A stretch of 64,000 bases of DNA from Saprospiraceae bacterium (GTDB taxonomy: Bacteria > Bacteroidota > Bacteroidia > Chitinophagales > Saprospiraceae). The notes below the pieces were generated by a model. That model did not search any database. It had not been told where the DNA came from and saw only the letters and a program-made list of their open reading frames with translations. Below, in pieces: positions 8,928 to 17,193 of this stretch. The first letter of the stretch is position 1, and each line of letters opens with the position of its first letter. A program made the translations under genes and the position numbers. The DNA lies in contig JAHCHX010000004.1 of NCBI GenBank assembly GCA_026129545.1, positions 62,001 to 126,000 of the forward strand, in the 5' to 3' direction.

Positions 8928-9300
8928 TTAGGGGGGCATTTTGAGGGTCATTAGGGGTCATTAGGGGGCATTGGGGGTCATTCATTTTTTTAAAAATGAC
9001 TTTTATCGTCGGGGCAAATCAGTTCTCTGGGTAGAGGGCTGGACAAGGTATAGTCAACGCAAATCAGCCCCGTCCGCTTTGCTTAGCCGGGCAAGCCCCC
9101 TGATTATAGGGTCTGACGAGGTGGTTTTGAACGAACGGCGTTCGCAATCCTTTGAAAATCATACAAATCAATCAAGGGCATCCTTGCCTTGCCTACGAGC
9201 AGGTTCAAATTTCCTTTAATCTGGGCATAATGCTTTACTTTAATGACCCCTAATGCCCCTCAAAATGCCCCCCTAATGACCCTCAATGCCCCCCAATCTC
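8928..9300. repeat. Inverted low-complexity GGGGTCATTA arrays flanking a dispersed element
   Basis: The 8911-9272 gap has no gene. Left arm 8928-8985 consists of imperfect repeats of CATTAGGGGGCATT/GGGGTCATTA. Right arm 9241-9300 is the inverse (AATGACCCCTAATGCCCC). Between them, 9049-9230 is one copy of an element whose relatives lie at 21309-21412 and 22763-22886. The right arm overlaps the 3' end of rlmB, encoding its last about ten residues (GGIEGH). Confidence 0.6.
9049..9230 (+). repeat. Dispersed element TATAGTCAACGC...TCTGGGCATAA, copy 1
   Basis: It starts TATAGTCAACGCAAATCAG and ends TTTAATCTGGGCATAA, sharing GGTTTTGAACGAACGGCG and CAATCCTTTGAAAATCATAC with the copy at 21309-21412. 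It has about 55 extra bases (9064-9118) and a further insertion near 9182-9210 not found in that copy. It has no coding capacity. Its ends resemble those of a miniature mobile element but are not clearly inverted. Confidence 0.6.
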
Positions 9301-10028
9301 TGCCTTATCGCCTCGTACAACACGATGCCGGCGGCGACACTGACGTTGAAAGAGTCGAAGTTGGTTGCCTGCGGGATTTTGACGACCGAGTCGGCCATTT
9401 TTTGGAGCTTCGGGTGCACGCCCTCGCCTTCCGAACCCATCAGGAGCGCCGTTGGCACGGTAAAGTCTGCCTCGAAAATCGGCTTGGAACGCTCGCCCAA
9501 CGCGGTGGCAACAACCTGCACGCCAGAGGCTTGCAACATTTCCACCGTGCTGAACATACTCCTGACCCGACACAGCCGAATCCGCGCCAACGCTCCGGCA
9601 GAGGCCTTCATGGCCTCCTCATTGGCAGGTGCGGAGCCTGACTGCGGCACCACGACCGCATGAACGCCCATGCACTCTGCCGAACGGCAAATCGCGCCGA
9701 AATTCCGCACGTCCGTCACCCCGTCGAGCAGGATGAGCAGGGGAATCTGGCCTTGCTCGAACACGAAGGGCAGCACATCTTCGAGCGACTGGAACTCTAC
9801 CAAAGCCAGATAAGCGACCACGCCTTGATGCGTGCCTTTGGTCATTTTGTTGAGTTTTTCGCGGGGTACCACTTGGAGCGGTATGCCGTGTTCCTTCGTC
9901 AGGTGGCGAAATTCCTTTTCCATCTCCCCGCGTATGCCCTGTTGGAAATAAACTTTTTCCACCGCTTTTCCGGCGCGAATGGCCTCCGCGACGGGGTGGT
10001 GGCCGTAAATCAGGTTTGAGTCTGCCAT
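9273..10028 (-). CDS. rlmB: 23S rRNA (guanosine-2'-O-)-methyltransferase, SpoU/RlmB family
   Basis: 251 residues from the ATG at 10028 (MADSNLIYGHHPVAEAIRAG). Residues 1-75 are the SpoU substrate-binding domain. The rest is the SPOUT knot with motif 1 DGVTDVRNFGAICRSAE, motif 2 ALLMGSEGEGVHPKL and motif 3 PQATNFDSFNVSVAAGIVLYE. It methylates the ribose of G2251-type positions in 23S rRNA using S-adenosylmethionine. The C-terminus is encoded by a low-complexity array shared with the region upstream of the previous gene, suggesting the array invaded the 3' end. Confidence 0.92.
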   Translation of the reverse strand: MADSNLIYGHHPVAEAIRAGKAVEKVYFQQGIRGEMEKEFRHLTKEHGIPLQVVPREKLNKMTKGTHQGVVAYLALVEFQSLEDVLPFVFEQGQIPLLILLDGVTDVRNFGAICRSAECMGVHAVVVPQSGSAPANEEAMKASAGALARIRLCRVRSMFSTVEMLQASGVQVVATALGERSKPIFEADFTVPTALLMGSEGEGVHPKLQKMADSVVKIPQATNFDSFNVSVAAGIVLYEAIRQRLGGIEGH

Positions 10029-10289
10029 GTTGTGGGTGAGCCAACCAAAAGTTGGCGGCACGGGGCAAAAATATACCTTGACTCGTCAAGATTTATCTGA
10101 TGCGCAGAATTGCGCTCTCTGATTTTAGATGAATCGGGACTTCACATAACCTGCGGCGGTGTCGGAATTCCAGCGGACTGACCGGGCAACAGACTTGGGC
10201 AGGGAGGCGTTTAATGCGCGTTTGGGAGCCTTGGAGCATTGTTGAAAATGCGCAGGGATGATGACTAAAAACTAAAGACACAAACAACC

Positions 10290-11042
10290 ATGGAGTTTCT
10301 CAAATCCCGTTTCCGCAACGAACAGCAGTTCCGACTTTTTGCCATGCTTGCGCTGGCTTCGTTTTTCTGTGGCTTGCTGGTGGCTGGTCGCGCTTACATT
10401 ATTCGGCACGATTTGACGCACATCAACACGTTGAAAGATTTGTATTGGTTTCGAGCGCCCACGTTTTTTTTCCTGCTGTGGAATTTGTTTTTGGCTTGGG
10501 TTCCCTACCTCACGGCGCTGAAAGTGGAGCGATTGCAAAGGCTCGGAAGCAGCCGTCTCTTGTTGTGGCTTGGGCTAATCGTTTGGTTGGCTTTTTTGCC
10601 CAACGCGCCTTACATCATCACTGATTTTATCCATTTGCGCCACCGCCCGCCAGTGCCATTCTGGTATGATTTGTTCTTGTTTTTCACAACAGCCAGCTTG
10701 GGGCTGATACTCGGCCTGCTTTCGCTCTATGAAATCCACCTCGTTTTGAAACGGTGGTTTTCGAAAACCTTTGCTCAATTGCTGATTTTGTCGGCCATCG
10801 GTCTTTGCGGGTTCGGCGTGTGGCTGGGGCGTTTCCAACGCTGGAACTCTTGGGACATCGTGACACGCCCAGATGCGCTGTTGCTCGACATCGCCAACAC
10901 GCTCGCCACTCGCCATGCACTCGTGCACGCTGTGGGTATATCAGCCTTGTTGTCGGGAATTTTGCTCATGGGATATGGTTTGCTCACGGTCATGCTTGAT
11001 GATAGCAAGACCCACTCTGGCAAAACCCGGCCCTTGAAATGA
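10290..11042 (+). CDS. DUF1361 integral membrane protein
   Basis: 250 residues with about six or seven membrane segments. The conserved LPNAPYIITDFIHL and GRFQRWNSWDI motifs identify the DUF1361 family, inner-membrane proteins of unknown function found in Bacteroidota, Firmicutes and Cyanobacteria. It stands alone on the plus strand between rlmB and a convergent gene. The 10029-10289 gap upstream shows no other gene. Confidence 0.85.
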   Translation: MEFLKSRFRNEQQFRLFAMLALASFFCGLLVAGRAYIIRHDLTHINTLKDLYWFRAPTFFFLLWNLFLAWVPYLTALKVERLQRLGSSRLLLWLGLIVWLAFLPNAPYIITDFIHLRHRPPVPFWYDLFLFFTTASLGLILGLLSLYEIHLVLKRWFSKTFAQLLILSAIGLCGFGVWLGRFQRWNSWDIVTRPDALLLDIANTLATRHALVHAVGISALLSGILLMGYGLLTVMLDDSKTHSGKTRPLK

Positions 11043-11045
11043 GGC

Positions 11046-12110
11046 CTACCACACATTCAGCACTTCGGGCTGCTCTTTGTAGAGCTCTTTCACCGCAGGC
11101 ACGAGCCATTCGCCGCCAAAGGTGACGGTGTGGTGATGGGAGAAATAGATTATCCACGCTGCGCTGGCATCAAACACCACGCCTTCGTAAACACCTTTGA
11201 AGATGGATTCCGGCACAATTTCAAAAAGCCCCTCCTCGCAATCGAGCATATAAAGCGGTGCTTCGTGACGCTGGCGAATCATCTGGATGACTTGCTGTGT
11301 CTTTTCCTCCGCCATCCCGTTGAGAAAAACGACTTGGGTGGGGGAAGCATCGGTGAGCGGGTTCCAAAAATTGGAATCAAAATTCCATTTTTCCTTTAAA
11401 ATGCGACGCAGGAGGGCTGCTTGCTCTCCGCGGACACGCTTGGGGGCAGCCCCATTGAGCACTGGCTCTGGCTGGAGCGGGTCGCCGGGGAAAAGCACGG
11501 GCAATTCGTGAGCGATGGTGCGGGCCGATTTTTCCACCACGCGGAAGAGGGAGCGCAGGTATTCCGGCACGTTCGGGTCAATCGGAATATGCACCTGTTT
11601 TTCGCGGCGACCGATATGGATGTCGAGGAGGAATTGCACGGGGGCGGCGGCGGCGACACGCTCCACCGTTTCGAGTGCCAAATCCGAGTTGAAAATGGTG
11701 AAATAATAGAGATAATTGCCGGAAAAACGGTCGTTGCCGCGCGGGATGCCGTTGCAATGCGTCTCCAATGCTTCCTGAATAGGGTCAAGATAGCCCGTTG
11801 TGAGGTCGTCGTACCATGGTGCTCCGGCGGGATAGCCATGCCATCGGCGCATCTGAAAATGGAGTGTGAGCACAAGCACTTCTTGGGGGGCGGGTTTGCG
11901 CCAGCCTTGTGCCTGCCACTCGGCTCCCGCTGCACGGAGGGCTGCTTGAGGGTCGGTTTCTGGAGCGAGGGAAGCGACTTCCTCTTTTTCGGGGGGCAAG
12001 CCACACACGCCAGTCTCGGTGCGGAGCTCACTCCCCGACTCGGCGGTCAGACGGACATAGTGCCAACGGCTTCCGTACTGCTGATAAAGGATTAGTCGGT
12101 ACAAATTCAT
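11046..12110 (-). CDS. Hypothetical protein
   Basis: 354 residues from the second ATG (MNLYRLILYQQYGSRWHYVR). I do not recognise the family. It is a soluble, acidic-to-neutral protein without signal peptide or membrane segments. Notable stretches are an N-terminal region of alternating strands, a central DIHIGRREKQVHIPID stretch and a C-terminal AAWIIYFSHHHTVTFGGEW. It ends 3 nt from the convergent DUF1361 gene. Codon use looks like that of its neighbours. Confidence 0.7.
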   Translation of the reverse strand: MNLYRLILYQQYGSRWHYVRLTAESGSELRTETGVCGLPPEKEEVASLAPETDPQAALRAAGAEWQAQGWRKPAPQEVLVLTLHFQMRRWHGYPAGAPWYDDLTTGYLDPIQEALETHCNGIPRGNDRFSGNYLYYFTIFNSDLALETVERVAAAAPVQFLLDIHIGRREKQVHIPIDPNVPEYLRSLFRVVEKSARTIAHELPVLFPGDPLQPEPVLNGAAPKRVRGEQAALLRRILKEKWNFDSNFWNPLTDASPTQVVFLNGMAEEKTQQVIQMIRQRHEAPLYMLDCEEGLFEIVPESIFKGVYEGVVFDASAAWIIYFSHHHTVTFGGEWLVPAVKELYKEQPEVLNVW

Positions 12111-12197
12111 GGGGAAAAGGTAACGCATTCGCGGTAATCTGGAAAAATTATATCAATAATGGAAAGAAAAGTTCGTGCCAGTAATTGAAAATAAAAG

Positions 12198-12272
12198 GCA
12201 AAAACTTAGCGAGTCCCCCTCTCCCCGCCAAAAGGCGGGAGGGGGGGGCGATACGAGCGGCTAAGTTTTTGC
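12198..12272. repeat. Short inverted-repeat element with G+C hairpin
   Basis: Perfect 13-base inverted ends GCAAAAACTTAGC (12198-12210) and GCTAAGTTTTTGC (12260-12272) surround a strong hairpin (CCCCGCCAAAAGGCGGGAGGGG). The ends resemble those of the element at 3004-3175. It may act as a terminator for the minus-strand LETM1-like neighbour as well as being a miniature repeat. Confidence 0.6.
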
Positions 12273-12311
12273 AATAAAAGATAAATGGCCTAATGCTTCC
12301 GTTCCCCAATC

Positions 12312-12671
12312 TCACTCGCGTTCCTCCTTTTTCTCCGACTGAAATATGTGCCGAAACCGACTCGGCAACAACCTGAACTTCTGCCCCAGCCATTTTTCCA
12401 AAGTCAGCGCCACCAGCGCGTAGCCTTCCGTGACACCCGGCATGGGTACCACCACGATGACAAAAAACGGCAGGAACCGGGGGATGTCCTTCAACTGCTC
12501 GATGGCCGCCCGCAATTCTTCAGGTGTGGGGTGGCGGTGCGCCGGGGTGAGCCGCAGCTTGCCCGAGCCGTGCCGGGCGAAGGTCTTGAGCATAAGGGTC
12601 GTCTCTTTGCCTTCCATGACAAGGGCCCAGAGCAGGCGTTGCGGGAGACGGGTTATTTCGCGGAGTTTCAT
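12312..12671 (-). CDS. LETM1-like domain protein
   Basis: 119 residues from the ATG at 12671 (MKLREITRLPQRLLWALVME). Residues about 55-110 (QLKDIPRFLPFFVIVVVP...LLPSRFRHIF) resemble the LETM1 ribosome-binding-type domain, in which a hydrophobic segment follows L-K-x-I/L-P-R-x-L-P-F and ends in L-P-S-x-F. Bacterial versions are small and uncharacterised. One hydrophobic segment may associate with the membrane. Confidence 0.6.
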   Translation of the reverse strand: MKLREITRLPQRLLWALVMEGKETTLMLKTFARHGSGKLRLTPAHRHPTPEELRAAIEQLKDIPRFLPFFVIVVVPMPGVTEGYALVALTLEKWLGQKFRLLPSRFRHIFQSEKKEERE

Positions 12672-12704
12672 AGCGGCACAAAGGTAACGCCAACCCACAG
12701 ACTA

Positions 12705-12821
12705 TCATGCAAGACATTCAACTCGCCATCGAACTCGGCGTTGAACTGATGTGAGACATCGTGGCTGCCATGCCCGTCCGCGAAAAAATCCTGCACGAGA
12801 TGCTGAGGCCGAGAAGGGAGG
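12705..12821 (+). repeat. Cassette flank B, copy 1
   Basis: A 117-bp sequence repeated with only a few differences at 13697-13813. On the plus strand it reads MQDIQLAIELGVELM, a TGA stop, then DIVAAMPVREKILH, and both copies keep the same stop, so it is a relic or non-coding DNA rather than a gene. It lies just past the 3' end of the Uma2 gene; the other copy lies just past the 3' end of the PIN toxin gene. Confidence 0.8.
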
Positions 12822-12837
12822 GAGAATGAGCAAGGCC

Positions 12838-13476
12838 TTAATCCTTCAAAACACTCAAATCAAACTCAAAACCCGGCAATACGTCTTCTCCTGACAGTTT
12901 TTTATCGAAGCCTGCGAGAGTTTCTGTGCTGCCGTCGGCGCGGTAAACCCAGACGGATTGAGATTCGGGGTCGAGCAGCCATGCAAGGCGGACGCCGTTG
13001 GCTATCCAAGCATCGGTCATTTTTTCTTTTAGTTCCGTCAGCGAATCACTCGGGCTGCGTACTTCAATGACGAAATCGGGGACGATTTTGGCGAAAGATT
13101 GCCGCTCTCGTTCTGACAGGCGGTCATATTTTTCACTGGAAATCCATGAAGCGTCCGGCATCCTTTTGGAGCCATCGGGAAGGGTGAACATGACAGAAGA
13201 ACTGAAAGTTTTCCCGAGTCTGGTTTTGCGATTCCAGACAGTCAAATCGGTACCGACCTCAAGTTCGCTGCTGGCAGAATCAGGAGAAACAGGGGGCATA
13301 ACAATTACATTTCCGTATTTGTCTTGTTCGATTTTCAGTTCGGGATTTTCCCGGCAAAAAGCGTAAAACTCTTCGTCGGTCATTCTTCTGGGCTGGAAAT
13401 GCCGCACCTCCCATTCGCCGAAACGGAGAGAAATTTTGCCATTTTTGGGTGGTGGAGTGAGGACTGCCGCTTCCAT
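12838..13476 (-). CDS. Uma2 family (DUF820) putative restriction endonuclease-fold protein
   Basis: 212 residues. The Uma2 core is visible: MTDEEFYAFCRENPELKIEQ, then MPPVSPDSASSELEVGTDL, MPDASWISSEKY and the PDFVIEVRSPSDSLTELKEKM motif, with a PD-(D/E)xK-type active site (D in MPDAS, E and K-like residue in EVRSPSD). The family is abundant in cyanobacteria and some Bacteroidota; a nuclease role is inferred from the fold. It occupies a cassette with the same upstream and downstream flanks as the neighbouring toxin/antitoxin pair. Confidence 0.88.
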   Translation of the reverse strand: MEAAVLTPPPKNGKISLRFGEWEVRHFQPRRMTDEEFYAFCRENPELKIEQDKYGNVIVMPPVSPDSASSELEVGTDLTVWNRKTRLGKTFSSSVMFTLPDGSKRMPDASWISSEKYDRLSERERQSFAKIVPDFVIEVRSPSDSLTELKEKMTDAWIANGVRLAWLLDPESQSVWVYRADGSTETLAGFDKKLSGEDVLPGFEFDLSVLKD

Positions 13477-13503
13477 ACTTGCTCGATTTTGGATAAAAGT
13501 AAA

Positions 13504-13622
13504 GCGAGAATTTTGAACCCAAAATTACAGATGTTTCCCGAAAAATAAAAAACGGCTTGCCCGGCAAAACTGCCAGACAAGCCGCTTGTGTCGGTAGTAC
13601 AGTGGATTTGCAAATCCGCCGT
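13504..13622 (-). repeat. Cassette flank A, copy 1 (terminator plus promoter region)
   Basis: This 119-bp sequence matches 14419-14537 at all but about two positions. On the minus strand it contains a hairpin CGGCTTG...CAAGCCG followed by TTTTTTATTTTT, an intrinsic terminator, and then the leader immediately upstream of the Uma2 gene. Between this copy and flank B copy 2 lies another perfect hairpin (CGCCAACT-GAA-AGTTGGCG, 13661-13679). Confidence 0.8.
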
Positions 13623-13696
13623 AACTTTCAATTGGCTACACACTGCAAGTTCGCTACTTTCGCCAACTGAAAGTTGGCGTTACTGCGCGCAGGCTC

Positions 13697-13813
13697 TCAT
13701 GCAAGACATTCAACTCGCCATCGAACTCGGCGTTGACCTGATGTGAGACATCGTGGCTGCCATGCCCGTCCGCGAAAAAATCCTGCACGCGATGCTGAGG
13801 CCGAGAAGGGAGG
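13697..13813 (+). repeat. Cassette flank B, copy 2
   Basis: The second copy of the 117-bp sequence at 12705-12821, in the same orientation. It differs at only a few positions (for example GACCTG against GAACTG). It ends 9 bp before the stop of the PIN toxin gene on the other strand. Not interpreted as a gene because of the conserved in-frame TGA. Confidence 0.8.
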
Positions 13814-13821
13814 AAGGGTAA

Positions 13822-14208
13822 CTACGCGAGCAACAAGCCTTGCACCCGAGAGAAATGGCGGATGTTCACGGTCTTGACAGGCAGGTTGTCGACGAGGGCG
13901 GTAGCGGCGATGAAAATATCGGTCGCTTCTATCATTTGCCCTCGGCTGCGGAGGTCGCGGAAGATTTCGCCGGCTTTTTCGGCTATTTCAGTTGTAAAGG
14001 GCAAAATGAGCAATCCTTGCAATTCATAGCGCACAGAGGCCATCTTAGAAGCATCGGTTGCTCCGGCAAACAGTTCATAAACAGTCACGGATGAGACATA
14101 TCGCAGCCCTGTAGAAGAAAGTTTGAAGAGCGTAGTTTTTGATTTGTCCTTCGAGCGCAGATGCTCGATGAAAAGCGTTGTGTCTATTACTATTCTTTGA
14201 TTTTCCAG
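13822..14208 (-). CDS. PIN-domain (VapC-like) toxin, non-ATG start
   Basis: The open frame after the TAA near 14211 gives LENQRIVIDTTLFIEHLRS at the N-terminus, then VSSVTVYELFAGATDAS and IEATDIFIAATALVDN: the Asp, Glu and Asp that coordinate magnesium in PIN-domain ribonucleases. About 128 residues if translation starts at the CTG at 14208. There is no ATG before residue Val-Thr-Val (first ATG at 14088), which would remove the first catalytic Asp. It overlaps the antitoxin gene by 19 nt, so coupled translation is likely. Either an unusual start is used or the start codon has been lost. Confidence 0.75.
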   Translation of the reverse strand: MENQRIVIDTTLFIEHLRSKDKSKTTLFKLSSTGLRYVSSVTVYELFAGATDASKMASVRYELQGLLILPFTTEIAEKAGEIFRDLRSRGQMIEATDIFIAATALVDNLPVKTVNIRHFSRVQGLLLA

Positions 14209-14414
14209 TTATTGAGAAGTTGACGCGCTTCTTCGATGGGAGCAATATCTTCGTCTGACCAGACACCGACTTTCAGCAGGTTTTCACGATAAGCCTCGAC
14301 ATCAAATTTGGCTTTTTCTTTCTTCTTTTCAGAAATCAAAAAATCCAAATAGTCAAGCAGTTGTTGCTTGGCCTCTGGGTCCAAGAGTTCAAATTTTGAA
14401 AGCAATTCGCCCAT
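14190..14414 (-). CDS. Antitoxin partner of PIN toxin
   Basis: 74 residues (MGELLSKFELLDPEAKQQLL...). It has an N-terminal helical region resembling the DUF2281-like antitoxins that pair with VapC toxins, and an acidic C-terminal half (WSDEDIAPIEEARQLLNNW) of the kind that wraps around the toxin. It lies immediately upstream of, and overlapping, the PIN gene. It probably neutralises the toxin and autoregulates the pair. Its leader is the duplicated flank A. Confidence 0.78.
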   Translation of the reverse strand: MGELLSKFELLDPEAKQQLLDYLDFLISEKKKEKAKFDVEAYRENLLKVGVWSDEDIAPIEEARQLLNNWKIKE

Positions 14415-14418
14415 AATG

Positions 14419-14537
14419 CGAGAATTTTGAACCCAAAATTACAGATGTTTCCCGAAAAATAAAAAGCAGCTTGCCCGGCAAAACTGCCAGACAAGCCGCT
14501 TGTGTCGGTAGTACAGTGGATTTGCAAATCCGCCGTA
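14419..14537 (-). repeat. Cassette flank A, copy 2 (clpB terminator and antitoxin leader)
   Basis: The second 119-bp copy. It begins 4 nt past the clpB stop codon on the minus strand, so its hairpin and T-run (CAAGCCGC...TTTTTATTTTT) is the natural clpB terminator. The antitoxin ATG follows 4 nt after its other end. This position suggests clpB's 3' region was the origin of flank A and was duplicated to build the second cassette. Confidence 0.78.
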
Positions 14538-14541
14538 CCAT

Positions 14542-17193
14542 TTACACTTCCTCCAACTTCTTCGTCACCACCTCTTTCCCGTTCATCTGGGACTTTCTGC
14601 CGAAGAGCAGCCCTGCCCCATCGGCATCTATCAGCACCGTGTCGCCTTTCACATAGTCGCCGGCGAGCAGGTGTTTGGCGAGTTCGTTGATGAGGTCGCG
14701 CTGGAGCGTGCGCTTGAGCGGGCGCGCTCCGTACTGTGGGTCGAACCCATTGTCCACCAGCGTCTGGGCGGCGCTTTGGGTGAGTTCGATTTGCAGTTCC
14801 TGCTTGGCCAGCATCTTGCGGACGTTTTTCAGGAGGATGTCGAGAATTTGCGCCATCTGGTCCTTGAGCAGCGGGTGGAACACCACCACCTCGTCAATGC
14901 GGTTGAGAAATTCGGGTCGCAGATTCATTTTCAAGGCATCCATCACAGCGGCCTTGGCAGCTTCGAACACCTCGTGCTTGCGCTTGTCGGGCATTTCGTC
15001 GTAGTCCTCGAATGCCTCGCGGATTTGGTCGCTGGCGAGGTTGGAGGTCATGATGATGATGGTGTTTTTGAAGTTGGCCGTGCGGCCTTTATTGTCGGTC
15101 AGGCGGCCATCGTCGAGCACTTGCAGGAGTATGTTGAAGGTGTCCGGGTGGGCTTTTTCAATTTCATCCAGCAGCACGATGGAGTAGGGGCGACGGCGCA
15201 CGGCTTCGGTAAGCTGGCCGCCTTCGTCGTAGCCGACATAGCCGGGCGGTGCGCCCACGAGCCGCGACACGCTGTGTTTCTCCTGATACTCGCTCATGTC
15301 AATGCGTGTGATGGCTTTTTCGTCGTCGAAGAGGACATCGGCGAGGGCTTTGGCGAGTTCGGTTTTGCCCACGCCCGTCGGGCCGCAGAAGATGAAGGAG
15401 CCGATGGGCTTGTCGGGGTCGCTGAGGCCTGCGCGGCTGCGGCGGATAGCATCGGCGACGGCTTCCACCGCTTCGTCCTGACCGATGACGCGCTTGTGCA
15501 TTTCGGCTTCGAGGTGGAGCAGGCGTTCTTTTTCGCCTTTGAGCATCTTGGCGACGGGGATGCCCGTCCAGCGTGCCACCACTTCGGCGATGTCGTTGGA
15601 GGTGACCGTTTGGGTGGTCATGCGGTTTTCGGGCGCGAGTTCGGCGAGTTTTTCCTCAGCGGCCTTGAGCATGGCTTCTTGCGCCGGGATGTCTTGGTAT
15701 TTGATGCGGCTGGCGACTTCCAGATTGCCTTCGCGCTCGGCGCGTTGATATTGCAGGTGTAGTTCCTCCAACTTCTGTTTGCAATTCTGAATGGCCTCCA
15801 CGATTTCTTTTTCCGACTGCCATTTTGCCCGCAGGCCGTCGAGTTTTTCCTGCACGTCTTGGATTTGCTTGTTCATCGCCTCCAGCTTGCGCTCATCTTT
15901 TTCGCGCTTGATGGCCTCGCGCTCTATCTCCAACTGGCGCAATTGGCGGTCAAGTTTGTCCACCGCTTCCGGCACGGAGTCGAGTTCGAGGCGGAGTTTG
16001 GCGGCAGCTTCGTCTATGAGGTCAATCGCTTTGTCCGGCAGTTTTCTTTCGGAAATGTAGCGGTGGGAGAGTTCGGCGGCAGACACGACGGCCTCATCGA
16101 GAATTTGCACTTTGTGGTAGTTCTCATATTTCTCGCGCAGGCCGCGCAGGATGGAAATCGTGTCTTCCATGCTTGGCTCGTCCACATAGACGGACTGGAA
16201 ACGCCGCTCAAGGGCCTTGTCGCTCTCGAAGTATTTTTGGTATTCGTCGAGCGTGGTGGCGCCGATGGTGCGGAGCTCGCCACGCGCGAGGGCGGGTTTC
16301 AGGATGTTGGCAGCGTCCATCGCGCCTTGCCCGCCGCCCGCTCCGACGAGGGTATGGATTTCGTCAATAAACAAAATGACCTGCTCATTGCTGTCAATGA
16401 CCTCTTTGATGACGGCTTTCAGGCGCTCTTCAAATTCGCCTTTGTACTTCGCGCCAGCGATGAGGGCGGCCATGTCGAGGCTGAATATCTTTTTGCCCGC
16501 GAGGGTTTCGGGGATGTCGTGGCGGACGATGCGCCAAGCGATGCCCTCGACGATGGCGGTTTTGCCCACGCCGGGGTCGCCGATGATGACCGGGTTGTTT
16601 TTCTTGCGACGGCTGAGGATGTGCAGCACGCGGCGAATCTCCTCATCGCGCCCGATGACGGGGTCGAGTTTGCCCGATTCGGCCAGTTCGGTGAGGTTGA
16701 TGGCGTATTTCTGGAGGGCATTATAGACTTGCTCGGTGGTTTGGTCGGTCACTTTGCGGCCTTTGCGGAGTTCCTTGACGGCGGCGGTGAGGGTTTCGAG
16801 TGTCGCGCCGTTTTCGCGGAGCAGGCGGGCGGTTTTGTCGTTGCCTTTGGCGATGCCGAGCAGCAGGAGTTCGAGGGAGATGTACTCGTCGCCGAAGTCT
16901 TTGAGCATGGCTTTGGCGGCGGCGACAGCTTTGTTGGCCTCGTTGGTGAGGTACTGCTTGTCGGCGCCCTGCACTTTGGGGGTTTCCCACACAAGTTTGT
17001 CGAGGTCTTGCTCGAAGCGGGAGAGACTGACACCGGTTTTTTTCAATAAAAAATCGGTGACGGAGTCGTCCACTTCCAGCATACCCTTGAGCAGATGGGC
17101 GGTGTCCACGCTTTGTTGCTCGTAGCCGGCGGCGATTTGCTGGGCTTGAAGTATGGCCTCTTGGGCTTTGATGGTGAAATTATCGTAGGTCAT
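14542..17193 (-). CDS. clpB: ATP-dependent chaperone ClpB
   Basis: 883 residues from MTYDNFTIKAQEAILQAQQ (ATG at 17193); the in-frame extension to 17304 is non-coding. Domains in order: Clp N repeats (1-150), AAA-1 with Walker A GDPGVGKTAIVEG (about 205) and VILFIDEIHTLVGAGG, a coiled-coil middle domain (about 400-530) rich in Glu/Lys, AAA-2 with GPTGVGKTELAKALA (about 610) and IVLLDEIEKAHPD, and a C-terminal D2-small domain. With DnaK it disaggregates heat-denatured proteins. It is a single-gene unit ending in a terminator inside repeat flank A. Confidence 0.97.
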   Translation of the reverse strand: MTYDNFTIKAQEAILQAQQIAAGYEQQSVDTAHLLKGMLEVDDSVTDFLLKKTGVSLSRFEQDLDKLVWETPKVQGADKQYLTNEANKAVAAAKAMLKDFGDEYISLELLLLGIAKGNDKTARLLRENGATLETLTAAVKELRKGRKVTDQTTEQVYNALQKYAINLTELAESGKLDPVIGRDEEIRRVLHILSRRKKNNPVIIGDPGVGKTAIVEGIAWRIVRHDIPETLAGKKIFSLDMAALIAGAKYKGEFEERLKAVIKEVIDSNEQVILFIDEIHTLVGAGGGQGAMDAANILKPALARGELRTIGATTLDEYQKYFESDKALERRFQSVYVDEPSMEDTISILRGLREKYENYHKVQILDEAVVSAAELSHRYISERKLPDKAIDLIDEAAAKLRLELDSVPEAVDKLDRQLRQLEIEREAIKREKDERKLEAMNKQIQDVQEKLDGLRAKWQSEKEIVEAIQNCKQKLEELHLQYQRAEREGNLEVASRIKYQDIPAQEAMLKAAEEKLAELAPENRMTTQTVTSNDIAEVVARWTGIPVAKMLKGEKERLLHLEAEMHKRVIGQDEAVEAVADAIRRSRAGLSDPDKPIGSFIFCGPTGVGKTELAKALADVLFDDEKAITRIDMSEYQEKHSVSRLVGAPPGYVGYDEGGQLTEAVRRRPYSIVLLDEIEKAHPDTFNILLQVLDDGRLTDNKGRTANFKNTIIIMTSNLASDQIREAFEDYDEMPDKRKHEVFEAAKAAVMDALKMNLRPEFLNRIDEVVVFHPLLKDQMAQILDILLKNVRKMLAKQELQIELTQSAAQTLVDNGFDPQYGARPLKRTLQRDLINELAKHLLAGDYVKGDTVLIDADGAGLLFGRKSQMNGKEVVTKKLEEV

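Noticed and set aside
12707..12835. Small gene MQDIQLAIELGVELM...
   Set aside because: Interrupted by a TGA present in both copies; kept as repeat flank B.
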